Part shown: positions 44,503 through 53,087 of the stretch, one piece after another
How positions within the stretch are numbered: the stretch's first letter is position 1
Layout of the letters: each line of letters begins with the position of its first letter
Assembly: GCA_949076555.1 (NCBI GenBank)
Contig: CARUOB010000002.1
Location: 1 to 64,000, forward strand
Origin: an uncultured Lachnospiraceae bacterium
Lineage (GTDB): Bacteria; Bacillota; Clostridia; Lachnospirales; Lachnospiraceae
Direction: 5' to 3'
DNA length: 64,000 bases
The notes under the pieces: generated by a model
Databases searched by the model: none
Seen by the model: only the letters and a program-made list of their open reading frames with translations
What the model was told of the DNA's origin: nothing
Translations under genes and position numbers: made by a program

Positions 44503-45648
44503 ATGAAATTTTTGTATGTGGCTCCGCGTTACCACACAAATCAGATGGATATTATGAAGGGTTTGACAGGGCTTGGGCACGAGGTGCGCTTTATCAGCCA
44601 CTATGCGGCCGTGATCGAGGACTATTCCTGCGTGACGCCCATCGTGCTTGGGTATTCGCGGCTGTACAGGCTTATTGACTTTCTGTATGTGAAGGTGATT
44701 CACAGGAAAGATCCGACAGCCATTGTGTTCAAAATACAGCACGGTTTTCCGCCTCTTAGGAAACTCAAAAAACTGATCTGCGGATTTGAACCGGATCTGG
44801 TTATTTTGCGGGAGCGCTCCGTGTACTCCATGGCGGCCTACTATATTTGTAAGAAAAAGGGATATCCCTGCATTCTTTATAACCAGAATCCCCTCTGGTC
44901 GGAGCCTGCAAAGACCGATTTGCGGCACCGTCTGGTGGATCGCATGACGCCGCCGCTTCGCATGACGCCCGTGATGGGGGAAAAGAAGCCGGGGATGACG
45001 GTGAAGGAGAACGACTACTTCGTGCCTTTTGTAGTGGAGCCTGGCAAGCCGCCGGAAAACCGGACATATTTTGAGGGAGGCAGGGTACATATTCTCTGCA
45101 TTGGCAAGTATGAAATCAGAAAACATCATTTGGAACTTCTGCGGGCGGTGGAGCAGCTTGGGGATAAGTATGAGATTCATCTGACGCTTGTGGGAGAAGC
45201 CACGAATCATTTTCAGAAGGCATACTGTGGGCAGGTAAAAAAGTTTGTGCAAGAGCACCGCATGGAAAATGTGGTTACGGTGAAAACCAACGTGCCAAGG
45301 CGCGATATGGAGCAGGAATATCTGGCTGCGGATCTGTATGTGATTCCGAGTACGCTGGAGATGGCGTCGGTATCGCAGCTTGAGGCCATGAGCTATTCCC
45401 TGCCTGTGATCTGCAGTGACAAAAACGGCACATCCTGCTATGTGGAGGACGGCGTTACGGGGTATCTGTTCCGGGACTGCGACGAGGCGGATCTGCTTCG
45501 CAGACTGGACGAAATGCTGTCGGACCGGGAGCGGATGCTCTCTATGGGAGCGGCGGGCTATGGCGCGGTGGTGGAAAAATATAATTTTAACAAGTATTTT
45601 GATACGATTATGGGAATGCGGGAACGGATTTGTGGGGGTGTAAAATAA
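44503..45648 (+). CDS. GT4-family glycosyltransferase
   Basis: A 381-residue GT-B enzyme. The acceptor-side start LYVAPRYHTNQMDIMKGLTG lacks the usual double Gly. The donor domain has CIGKYEIRKHHLELL, VGEATNHFQKAY and PSTLEMASVSQLEAMSYSLPVICSD, where the usual E-x7-E donor motif reads EMASVSQLE. AAGGAAGAG precedes ATG. It lies between the radical SAM gene and the fucosyltransferase-like gene. Confidence 0.82.
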   Translation: MKFLYVAPRYHTNQMDIMKGLTGLGHEVRFISHYAAVIEDYSCVTPIVLGYSRLYRLIDFLYVKVIHRKDPTAIVFKIQHGFPPLRKLKKLICGFEPDLVILRERSVYSMAAYYICKKKGYPCILYNQNPLWSEPAKTDLRHRLVDRMTPPLRMTPVMGEKKPGMTVKENDYFVPFVVEPGKPPENRTYFEGGRVHILCIGKYEIRKHHLELLRAVEQLGDKYEIHLTLVGEATNHFQKAYCGQVKKFVQEHRMENVVTVKTNVPRRDMEQEYLAADLYVIPSTLEMASVSQLEAMSYSLPVICSDKNGTSCYVEDGVTGYLFRDCDEADLLRRLDEMLSDRERMLSMGAAGYGAVVEKYNFNKYFDTIMGMRERICGGVK

Positions 45649-45666
45649 AATGTCGAGGAAAGAGCA

Positions 45667-46653
45667 ATGATTCACGAGAAAATCTATATCTGGATAAAGA
45701 AAATATGGTATGCCACATATATTCGATTTAGGGACTGGCTTCACGACAGAAGATACAGGAAATATTGGGGGGAGCATACCGCCCATAACGGCAGAGAACA
45801 TGCGGACAAGACCTTTTTTATTGTCAGGCGGCGGGAATCCTACACAGGACTTTTTTCCGATTTTATGATCTATGTGAACAAGACAAAGCAAGCGTTAGAT
45901 GCCGGGTATGTGCCGGTCATTGATATGCAGACGTCGGAAAATATCTATTTGAGCGGCGAAGAAATCGGAAAAATAAACGCATGGGAGTATTACTTTAAAC
46001 AGCCCTGCGGATATTCGTTAAAGGATATCAAAAAGGCAAAGAATGTGATATGGGGATCGGGATTTACGGGGAAATGTTTTCCTTACACCGATATCCCGTA
46101 TCTGCTCAATGAAGTCGGCGACTTTGCCTGTTATCAGGATATTGCCCGGAAGTATTTTAGGCTCAGTGAGGAAGCGTTGAACCGGGTCAATTCTTTTTAT
46201 GAACGGGAAATGAAAGGCGAGAAGGTGCTTGGGGTGCTGTGCAGGGGAACGGATTATACCGGAAATAAGCCTTTTGGGCATCCGATTCAGCCGGATCCGG
46301 AAAGCGTGTTTGAGAAAGCAGACGAGGTTTTAAAAACGTTTCACTGTACGAAAATATTTTTGGGAACGGAAGATGCGGACATTTTTGTGCGTTTTAAAGA
46401 GAAGTACAGAGATCGTGTGATCACGAACCGCAGACATTTCGTCCCCTATAACGGAGAGGCGTCGATTGGGAAATTAATTCAAAACAGTGTCACGGATTTA
46501 AAGGAAGAAGGCATGGAGTATTTGGTTACCATCGCGCTTCTTGCACGGTGCAACTGTTTTGTGGGAGGATGTACATCAGGAACAGTCGGTGTACTGTTGA
46601 TGAATAACGAATTTGAACACAGATATGTTTTTGACTTGGGGCTGTATGCATGA
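45667..46653 (+). CDS. Putative glycosyltransferase, fucosyltransferase-like fold (NodZ/GT23-like)
   Basis: A 328-residue protein I cannot assign firmly. VLGVLCRGTDYTG in the middle resembles the HxRRxD donor loop of GT23, GT65 and GT11 fucosyltransferases with the His lost. KIFLGTEDADIFVRFKEKY and a late NCFVGGCTSGTVGVLLMN (the usual F-x-G-T-x-x-S-x-N-like block) follow in the expected order. The N-terminus is basic and aromatic, with no true membrane helix. Likely a GDP-sugar-dependent transferase. It precedes the GT-D gene by 12 bases. Confidence 0.6.
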   Translation: MIHEKIYIWIKKIWYATYIRFRDWLHDRRYRKYWGEHTAHNGREHADKTFFIVRRRESYTGLFSDFMIYVNKTKQALDAGYVPVIDMQTSENIYLSGEEIGKINAWEYYFKQPCGYSLKDIKKAKNVIWGSGFTGKCFPYTDIPYLLNEVGDFACYQDIARKYFRLSEEALNRVNSFYEREMKGEKVLGVLCRGTDYTGNKPFGHPIQPDPESVFEKADEVLKTFHCTKIFLGTEDADIFVRFKEKYRDRVITNRRHFVPYNGEASIGKLIQNSVTDLKEEGMEYLVTIALLARCNCFVGGCTSGTVGVLLMNNEFEHRYVFDLGLYA

Positions 46654-46665
46654 CAGGGAAACAGG

Positions 46666-47550
46666 ATGGGTATAAAAAGTAAAAAAAAGATAAAGGACGC
46701 TTTGGCGGCGGTTGTCTATTTTCTCTATGAAAAGGGCATCCTGCACAATCGAATAGAGGTATGCAATATCGATCAGACGATAGATGAGCTTCTGCGCACC
46801 GAAAAAAGTATGGTGCGCTTTGGGGACGGGGAAATCGTGATGATAAAGGGCGGCGATCTGATGCTGCAGAAGGCCAGCCCGGAGATCGCGGAAGGACTTC
46901 GAAAGATTTTGGCTTATCCCGATGAGAAGCTGATGGTGACGATACCGGATATTTTTAGGACGCTGTCGGATCATCATAGCGCCAGCAGACAGTTTTGGAA
47001 GGATCACTTGCTCTTTTGCAGAAAAACGTATGAAAAATACTGCGATCCCGCGCGGCGCTACTACAGTACTTTCGTTTCGCGCGGATATTATTATGCGAAG
47101 GACCGGAGCGGCTGCAGTGCACAATTTGCTAAAATAAGAAAAATATGGGAAAATAGAGATGTCGTTGTGGTGGAAGGAGAGAGAACACACAATGGCGTCG
47201 GCAATGATCTGCTTGATACGGCGCGAAGCATAGAGCGCATTATCTGTCCGCCCAGCGATGCTTACGGGGCGGTTCCCGCCATTCTGGACGCCTGTACGGC
47301 CTACGGTAAGGATAGGCTGTTTTTATTGTCGGTGGGAGTGGCGGCGAAGTTCCTTGCGGTGGAGCTGTTCCGGCAGGGATACCGCGTATTGGATATCGGG
47401 AATCTCGACATGGAGTATGAGTGGTTTGTGAGGCGTGCGCCCGGGAAGATAAAACTGGAGAAGCATGAATTTGTCAGTGAAGAGGCGAACCGTGAGGCGG
47501 GGTATACGGCATATTTGGAGCAGATAAAGGTAAGGGTGTATAATATGTGA
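46666..47550 (+). CDS. GT-D-fold glycosyltransferase (DUF1792 type)
   Basis: SMVRFGDGEIVMIKGGD is the family start, with the DGE that coordinates the metal in the GT-D glucosyltransferase DGT1 of streptococcal serine-rich adhesins. EGERTHNGVGNDLLDTARSIERIICP and YRVLDIGNLDMEYEWF complete the pattern. 294 residues, a normal length. Members occur in both glycoprotein and capsule clusters. Last gene of the cassette; repeat copy 2 begins within four bases of its stop codon. Confidence 0.83.
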   Translation: MGIKSKKKIKDALAAVVYFLYEKGILHNRIEVCNIDQTIDELLRTEKSMVRFGDGEIVMIKGGDLMLQKASPEIAEGLRKILAYPDEKLMVTIPDIFRTLSDHHSASRQFWKDHLLFCRKTYEKYCDPARRYYSTFVSRGYYYAKDRSGCSAQFAKIRKIWENRDVVVVEGERTHNGVGNDLLDTARSIERIICPPSDAYGAVPAILDACTAYGKDRLFLLSVGVAAKFLAVELFRQGYRVLDIGNLDMEYEWFVRRAPGKIKLEKHEFVSEEANREAGYTAYLEQIKVRVYNM

Positions 47551-47553
47551 AAT

Positions 47554-47713
47554 GCGGACGCCCGGATGGACGGTAATATCTCCGTCGCCGCGCTTTCGCT
47601 CCGCAAAATACATAGCGGACACTAAGCTCGTCGAGCTGCATAGCATCTCGATACCTCGCTAAGTGCCGATGTATTTTGAGGGGCTCCTTGAGAAATTAGC
47701 ATCCACCCGGGCT
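47554..47713 (+). repeat. Hairpin-forming interspersed repeat, copy 2
   Basis: Same orientation and plan as copy 1 at 43148. The outer arms GCCCGGATGGA (47560-47570) and TCCACCCGGGC (47702-47712) pair despite base changes from copy 1. The inner stem AAAATACAT, CGG, CACT (47605-47623) with AGTG, CCG, ATGTATTTT (47662-47677) pairs fully. Where copy 1 has G43200-C43246, this copy has A47610-T47672, a two-sided change that keeps the pair. The loop is 16 nt longer than in copy 1 and gains a small AGCTCG/CGAGCT hairpin. No T-run follows the right arm. Confidence 0.75.
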
Positions 47714-47761
47714 GTGCATCGGCAAATTTACGCATAATAAGATGAGGTAAAAGCTGGGGAT

Positions 47762-48367
47762 ATGATAGACAGTAGGGAAACATATCGACAATATATCATA
47801 CAGGATCGGCTGGCTCTGGGGCGGCGGCAGGATGCGCGTCCTAGGCTTTTCGGGGATGAGATCTGGAAGTTTGAGATACTGCTTCGGAAGGTGGAGTTTG
47901 ACTTAAATTGCAGGCGTGGTCCGGTGGGAAAACTGGTCGGGAAATGGCATAAGATGCGGTTTCACCGGCTGAGCGTGCGCCTTGGGTTTACGATTCCGCC
48001 GAACGTGTTTGGGCCGGGGCTTTCCATACCGCATTATGGGACGATTGTGGTACATGGGAATGTGCGTGCGGGAAAAAACTGCCGCTTGCAGGAGGGCGTG
48101 ACCATCGGCGCGACGAACGGGAGCCACAAGGCGGCCGTGATCGGAGATAACTGTTATTTCGGGAGCGGCGCGAAGGTGATTGGTGAGGTTCGCATAGCGG
48201 ATGATGTGGCTGTGGGAGCGAACGCTGTGGTGACGAAGGACATTGTGGAATCCGGCACTACTTGGGCGGGCGCTCCGGTTAGAAAGATAAGTGACAGGGA
48301 TTCTCACAGCAATCTTTGCAGCGCGTTATTCGAGAAGAGGTTGGAAAGTGAGACGAAGAGGGCATGA
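47762..48367 (+). CDS. Serine O-acetyltransferase-like hexapeptide acetyltransferase
   Basis: A 201-residue protein. The C-terminal half has the CysE-type left-handed beta-helix: GPGLSIPHYGTIVVHGNVRAG, LQEGVTIGAT, AAVIGDNCYFGSGAKVIGEVRIADDVAVGANAVVTKDI and GAPVRKI. The first His is in the usual catalytic place. The N-terminal region is shorter than in true CysE, a shape common in capsule O-acetyltransferases (for example NeuD/WcaB-like). In this context I favour sugar acetylation over cysteine synthesis. The 211-base gap before it contains repeat copy 2. Confidence 0.78.
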   Translation: MIDSRETYRQYIIQDRLALGRRQDARPRLFGDEIWKFEILLRKVEFDLNCRRGPVGKLVGKWHKMRFHRLSVRLGFTIPPNVFGPGLSIPHYGTIVVHGNVRAGKNCRLQEGVTIGATNGSHKAAVIGDNCYFGSGAKVIGEVRIADDVAVGANAVVTKDIVESGTTWAGAPVRKISDRDSHSNLCSALFEKRLESETKRA

Positions 48368-48400
48368 TGATTGTGCCGGGACAAAGGAGTAAGCTGATTT

Positions 48401-50194
48401 ATGGGCAAAGAGAACAGTAATGCAAGAGCCGGAATGCTCAAAAAACTGGGATACATTTTTGATAAGAGAGATAAGTGGAAGATAGCGGCGCTCCTTTTTG
48501 CGATAGTGATAGGCAGCTTCCTTGAGCTTCTCGGCGTCACGATATTTATGCCGTTTATCAATATTATTGAGCATCCCGGAACCATCCAGACGGAATGGTA
48601 TTTGAAGCTGGTGTATGACCGCTTCCATTTTCAGTCGGCGCAAGGGTTTCTGATCGGTGTGTCCGTTTGCATTATCGTGATTTATATTGTGAAGAATATT
48701 TATTTGATTGTTGAAAAAAGCTATATTTATCGGTTTTCTTACAATATGCAGATGAAACTTTCCACGCGGCTACTGGATACCTATATGAAAGAGCCGTATA
48801 CCTTTCATCTGAATAAGAACATCGCCACTCTGCAGAGAAGTCTGCAGGAGGACACTTCCAAGTTCATGCAGGTTGTCCTGTATTCGCTTGAACTGGTGGC
48901 GGAGCTGGCGGTCTGTTTTGTGATGATGGTGTATCTCCTCACGGTCAGCAAGTCCATCACGATCATTGTGCTGGGACTGCTGGTGCTGTGTGTGGGATCA
49001 TTCTTACTTTTTACGAAAAAATACAGCCGCAGGCTGGGGCTGGAAAATCAGGGATATCAAGGGAAGATTTACCAGTGGATGAATCAGGCGCTCGGCGGAA
49101 TCAAGGAAATTAAGATTCTGGAGAGAGAGAGCTTCTTTACGGATGAATATTTTCAATATTATGAGAAATTTGCCAGAGGCCTGCGGATTGCCAGAACGAT
49201 TTCCATTATTCCGAAATATGTGGTGGAGGCCGTGGCGATCTCGGGACTTTTGGTGGCGATTATTGTGAAACTGCTTTTCGGGGAGGCGGACATGGTGTAC
49301 TATGTCCCGCAGTTAACCGTATTTGCCGTGGCGGCGTTCAGGCTCATGCCGAGCGTGGGAAGGATCAACGAACATGCCACAAACATGCTCTATGCGCTCC
49401 CTTCCGTGGATCTGGTTTATCATGATCTGACGGAGATTGCGGATTACGTGGCAAAACAGGATCATGAGGTGAGAGAAGACTGGAATTTGCAAAAGGGGAT
49501 AGAGGTGCAGCATGTGACTTACTCTTATCCCGATACGGACGAGCCAGTGATCGACGACGCCAGTCTGTTTATCGAGAAGGGCAGGACGGTAGCCTTTATC
49601 GGCGCTTCCGGTGCGGGCAAGACGACTATGGTGGATGTGATTCTGGGCCTGCTCACACCGCAGAAGGGTGCGGTTATGGCTGATCAGATCAACGTGCATG
49701 AAAAGCCAAAGACTTTCCACGCGCAGGTAGGGTATATTCCGCAGGTGATTTATCTGTCGGACGATTCGATCCGCAATAACATAGCCTTTGGCGTGAAGGA
49801 GAAGGATATCGACGAACAGGCGGTGCGCCAGGCGATGGAGAAGGCGCAGCTCACGGAATTTATTGACAGCCTGCCTTACGGGCTGGATACGATAGTAGGT
49901 GACAGGGGTGTCAGATTATCCGGCGGGCAGAGACAGCGAATCGGTATTGCAAGGGCGCTCTACCACGATCCGGAAATTCTGGTGCTGGATGAGGCGACCT
50001 CCGCGTTAGACAACGAGACGGAGGCGGCGGTCATGGAGGCCATCGAGCATCTGCAGGGCATAAAAACCATGATTATCATTGCCCACAGACTGACTACGAT
50101 CCGCAGTGTGGATCTGATCTACGAGGTAGGGGAAGGCAAGGTGGCACAGCGGAGTAAGGCGGAGGTATTTGCGCAGTCAAACACCACGCAATAA
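48401..50194 (+). CDS. ABC transporter half-unit, PglK/MsbA-like lipid-oligosaccharide flippase (copy 2)
   Basis: 597 residues with a six-helix domain followed by the ATPase: GASGAGKTT (from G401), LSGGQRQRIGIARAL and ILVLDEATSALD. The N-terminus ARAGMLKKLGYIFDKRDKWK parallels copy 1 (QAGLLQKIAYLFDRRQFWQ), showing common origin. Both have all ATPase motifs, so each could act as a homodimer or they could pair. Expected role: flipping a lipid-linked glycan. AAAGGAG precedes ATG by about 12 nt. Confidence 0.85.
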   Translation: MGKENSNARAGMLKKLGYIFDKRDKWKIAALLFAIVIGSFLELLGVTIFMPFINIIEHPGTIQTEWYLKLVYDRFHFQSAQGFLIGVSVCIIVIYIVKNIYLIVEKSYIYRFSYNMQMKLSTRLLDTYMKEPYTFHLNKNIATLQRSLQEDTSKFMQVVLYSLELVAELAVCFVMMVYLLTVSKSITIIVLGLLVLCVGSFLLFTKKYSRRLGLENQGYQGKIYQWMNQALGGIKEIKILERESFFTDEYFQYYEKFARGLRIARTISIIPKYVVEAVAISGLLVAIIVKLLFGEADMVYYVPQLTVFAVAAFRLMPSVGRINEHATNMLYALPSVDLVYHDLTEIADYVAKQDHEVREDWNLQKGIEVQHVTYSYPDTDEPVIDDASLFIEKGRTVAFIGASGAGKTTMVDVILGLLTPQKGAVMADQINVHEKPKTFHAQVGYIPQVIYLSDDSIRNNIAFGVKEKDIDEQAVRQAMEKAQLTEFIDSLPYGLDTIVGDRGVRLSGGQRQRIGIARALYHDPEILVLDEATSALDNETEAAVMEAIEHLQGIKTMIIIAHRLTTIRSVDLIYEVGEGKVAQRSKAEVFAQSNTTQ

Positions 50195-50288
50195 GATGCG
50201 GGGCATTCGACCTTTGCGGCAGCCGCCCAATATCCGAGCAGGCACGGCTGCATGGCCCATTGCCCGCGGAAATAAAACGGAGATGAAT

Positions 50289-51911
50289 ATGTCGGGAAAA
50301 GAAAAAAGACCGCAACTGAATACAATACAAAAAAACCGGCTATTCTACGGATCCTTGGTGCTGCTCGCTCTGTTTGTATTTTTGTTTGTCGGTTCAAGAG
50401 AGCCGGTTTTGTTTGACGACAGCGGTTCTTACATGAGGGTGGACTGCTTCGAGGGAGTCATGCCGCTTTACCCCCTGTTTCTCTTTTTGAACCAGTGCTT
50501 GTTCGGTACGGAGAACTATCTGGAATTTGTCATTGTAGAGCAGGCTCTTTTTTCGGGCGTCTGCGTCATCCTCTTTGTGAGGGAGATTAAAAGCAAATTC
50601 TTTCTGGGGTATGTGGAAGGGTATTTTTTGTTCCTTTTGACGCTGTTTCCGTTTACGACGGAACTGCCGCAGGCCATGATGCCGCAGGCGATTCTGACGG
50701 AGGGGCTGGCATACGGCGCTTTTTATCTGCTGATGCTGTTTTTGCTGCGCTATGTATGGGAAAAGCGGAACCGGTGGATTGTCGTTTCCTATTTGATGGT
50801 ATTTCTGTTGACGATACTTCGCTCCCAGCTCCAGATTTTGTTTGGCGTCTGCGGTGTCGTATTTGCATATGTAATGTGGAAAAAGGCCGATTCGGGAATC
50901 AAGCGTTTGGCAGGGGGCTTGATCGGTTTTGCGGGCTGTATACTGATCAGTCTGTCGGGCATCTGGATAGGCGCCCGGACGGCGGCGGGATACCATGACG
51001 TGATCAAAAATAATATACGGGTTAACATGTTCATTATGAAAGTGCAGGACCCGGAATATTATGAAGAATTTAGTGTGACGGATGACGGCGGAAACCGGGG
51101 CGTAGACGAAATAGGGGCGGCCATACAGGAAAGGCAAGAGGAAAAGAAGGCGAAAGAGCGCCCTGTCAATACAAGTCAGTATACATCGCTTATCCTGTCA
51201 AGGGCGATGTATGAGGCGGATGCAGGGGACATATGGCTTTTTCAGGACAAGATGCTGCAAGGCCTGTATGAGGCTTTCTACGAGGCGGTAGATAAGGAGC
51301 AGCAAAGATATGCCTATGAACAGAAAGGGCTCTGGATCTGGAAGGATATTGTCGGCGGGATCGGACGGACAGGTAAGACATGTCTGTCTGCTGGGGTGCC
51401 GTATTTGCGGGAGCATTATCCGGAGATTTATGAGAGTGACGAATTTAACACGGTCTGGAATCACAGCCTTCAGACGATAGGAATAGAGCTGCTAAAGGCC
51501 CATTTTGGCCGGTTTCTCTACCACACGTTTATGTTGCTGCCGCAGGCATTTATCTGCACCGTCTTTTTTCAGATCGCGCCGATCTACCTTCTGTGTCATT
51601 TGGTGACACTCTTTCTCTATCTGTCGGCGCTTGCTTTGATGATATGGGGATATATGGACAGAAAGGTTTCAGAGAGCAGCGCGGAGTTTATGGCCCTTGT
51701 TCTGGGAACCAATCTGGTGCTGGTGCTTGTCACGTCTCTGGTGTTTTTCGGGCAGCAGCGGTATCTGGTATATGCGTTTGGCATGTTCTATATCGCCTAT
51801 TATGTGCTTTTGCGGAAACTGTGGAATCTCTATATCCGCAGCAGGCTGTCAGAACTATGGAAGAGACGCAGCGCTTTTGGGAAGGCGCTGCAAAAGAAAA
51901 AGGACAGATAA
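50289..51911 (+). CDS. Multi-pass membrane protein, probable GT-C glycosyltransferase
   Basis: The start is ATG 50289, with GGAG 6 nt upstream; the 580-residue frame from 50169 overlaps the ABC gene and has no site. About ten hydrophobic segments. The first outer loop has LFDDSGSYMRV, an Asp-Asp pair typical of GT-C enzymes, and a large soluble region (about 245-410) lies between helices. The next two genes encode a polyprenyl-phosphate sugar synthase and DUF2304, so I infer it uses that lipid donor to glycosylate a polymer or protein outside the membrane. Confidence 0.65.
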   Translation: MSGKEKRPQLNTIQKNRLFYGSLVLLALFVFLFVGSREPVLFDDSGSYMRVDCFEGVMPLYPLFLFLNQCLFGTENYLEFVIVEQALFSGVCVILFVREIKSKFFLGYVEGYFLFLLTLFPFTTELPQAMMPQAILTEGLAYGAFYLLMLFLLRYVWEKRNRWIVVSYLMVFLLTILRSQLQILFGVCGVVFAYVMWKKADSGIKRLAGGLIGFAGCILISLSGIWIGARTAAGYHDVIKNNIRVNMFIMKVQDPEYYEEFSVTDDGGNRGVDEIGAAIQERQEEKKAKERPVNTSQYTSLILSRAMYEADAGDIWLFQDKMLQGLYEAFYEAVDKEQQRYAYEQKGLWIWKDIVGGIGRTGKTCLSAGVPYLREHYPEIYESDEFNTVWNHSLQTIGIELLKAHFGRFLYHTFMLLPQAFICTVFFQIAPIYLLCHLVTLFLYLSALALMIWGYMDRKVSESSAEFMALVLGTNLVLVLVTSLVFFGQQRYLVYAFGMFYIAYYVLLRKLWNLYIRSRLSELWKRRSAFGKALQKKKDR

Positions 51912-51926
51912 GGAATCATAGGAGAA

Positions 51927-52691
51927 ATGGATAGAAAGCGGGAGAAAAACCGAAAAGTTTTAGTGATCATACCGGCCTTTAACGAGGCGGAAAATATCGT
52001 ACATGTGGTAAAACATATGATGGAGGCAGCGCCGCAGTACGATTATCTGGTAATCAACGACGGGTCCACCGACAACACGCTCGACCTGTGCCGGGAGGAG
52101 AACTTTCACTATCTGGATCTTTCCATCAATATGGGAATCGGCGGCGCGGTGCAGGCAGGGTATGTCTATGCCCGCAAATATGATTATGACATTGCCGTAC
52201 AGATGGATGGGGACGGACAGCACGATATCGCGTATCTGGACAGACTTCTGGAACCGATTATAAACAGGGAGGCCGATGTGGTGATCGGTTCCCGCTTTCT
52301 GGAAAAGGAGGGATTCCAGTCTTCGGCAAGCCGCAGAATGGGCATCAATATCCTGAGCGCGCTGATTTGGCTGACGACCGGGAAGCGTATCATGGACGTG
52401 ACCAGCGGTTATCGTGCGGTGAACAAAATGTTTATCCGGATTTACAGTGATGACTATCCGATGGATTATCCGGAGCCGGAGGCCATCGTGGCTGCGATCA
52501 TGCATCTGGGAAGGGTGAAAGAGGTACCGGTGCAGATGCGCGCAAGGGAAGGCGGAACCAGCTCCATCACTTTCAAAAAATCGATTTATTATATGATTAA
52601 GGTCACTCTGGCGATCCTGATCTGCAGGATGGGGTATGGGATACGCAGAGGCAGGCGGGAGGATCTTCAGATTCCGCCGGGGAAGGAGTAA
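51927..52691 (+). CDS. GT2 polyprenyl-phosphate sugar synthase (DPM1/GtrB-like)
   Basis: VLVIIPAFNEAENIVHVVKHM, INDGSTDNT, MGIGGAVQAGYVYA, VQMDGDGQHD (DxD) and IGSRFLEKEG plus DVTSGYRAVN are the dolichyl/undecaprenyl-phosphate mannosyl- or glucosyltransferase set. There are no long C-terminal helices, so it resembles soluble DPM1 rather than GtrB. It makes a polyprenyl-phosphate sugar used by GT-C enzymes. AGGAG lies 6 nt before ATG. The downstream DUF2304 gene starts 5 nt after its stop. Confidence 0.87.
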   Translation: MDRKREKNRKVLVIIPAFNEAENIVHVVKHMMEAAPQYDYLVINDGSTDNTLDLCREENFHYLDLSINMGIGGAVQAGYVYARKYDYDIAVQMDGDGQHDIAYLDRLLEPIINREADVVIGSRFLEKEGFQSSASRRMGINILSALIWLTTGKRIMDVTSGYRAVNKMFIRIYSDDYPMDYPEPEAIVAAIMHLGRVKEVPVQMRAREGGTSSITFKKSIYYMIKVTLAILICRMGYGIRRGRREDLQIPPGKE

Positions 52692-52696
52692 GGAAT

Positions 52697-53074
52697 ATGA
52701 TACCTGCTACACTGAGATTGACGTTGATTGTTGCAGTGGTTTGTTATTTTGTGGTGATTCTCTATTTTTTAAAGCAGAAGGCGCTCAATTTGAAATATAC
52801 GCTGCTGTGGCTGGTGGCCGGTCTGGTTATGGGTATTCTGGTTGTTGTGCCGGAGCTTCTTGTGAAGATTATTCATATATTCGGCATTCAAGATAATATG
52901 AACGGACTGTTCCTGTTTGCAATCGGATTTATAATCATGATTTTGCTGTCTCTGACATCGATTGCGTCAAGACAGAACCGTAAACTGAGGACATTGACGC
53001 AGGAACTTGCCATTTTGGAGAAGCGGGTGCGTGAACTGGAAGGACAGGACACAAAACTGTCCGGACAGGAATAA
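52697..53074 (+). CDS. DUF2304 small membrane protein
   Basis: 125 residues with three hydrophobic segments (LRLTLIVAVVCYFVVILYF, LLWLVAGLVMGILVVVPEL and LFLFAIGFIIMILLSLTSI) and a C-terminal coiled-coil tail (LRTLTQELAILEKRVRELE). DUF2304 genes regularly follow DPM1-like synthases. The role is unproven; membrane docking of the soluble synthase or flipping of its product, as with GtrA, are possible. Confidence 0.83.
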   Translation: MIPATLRLTLIVAVVCYFVVILYFLKQKALNLKYTLLWLVAGLVMGILVVVPELLVKIIHIFGIQDNMNGLFLFAIGFIIMILLSLTSIASRQNRKLRTLTQELAILEKRVRELEGQDTKLSGQE

Positions 53075-53087
53075 ACCGTAAGGAGCT

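Noticed and set aside
44467..45891. Long minus-strand open frame of about 474 codons opposite a GT4 gene
   Set aside because: The + strand has a convincing glycosyltransferase; the antisense reading has no motif and crosses two real genes.
50169..50288. N-terminal extension of the membrane protein at 50289
   Set aside because: It overlaps the ABC transporter end and lacks a ribosome site, whereas GGAG is correctly placed for ATG 50289.
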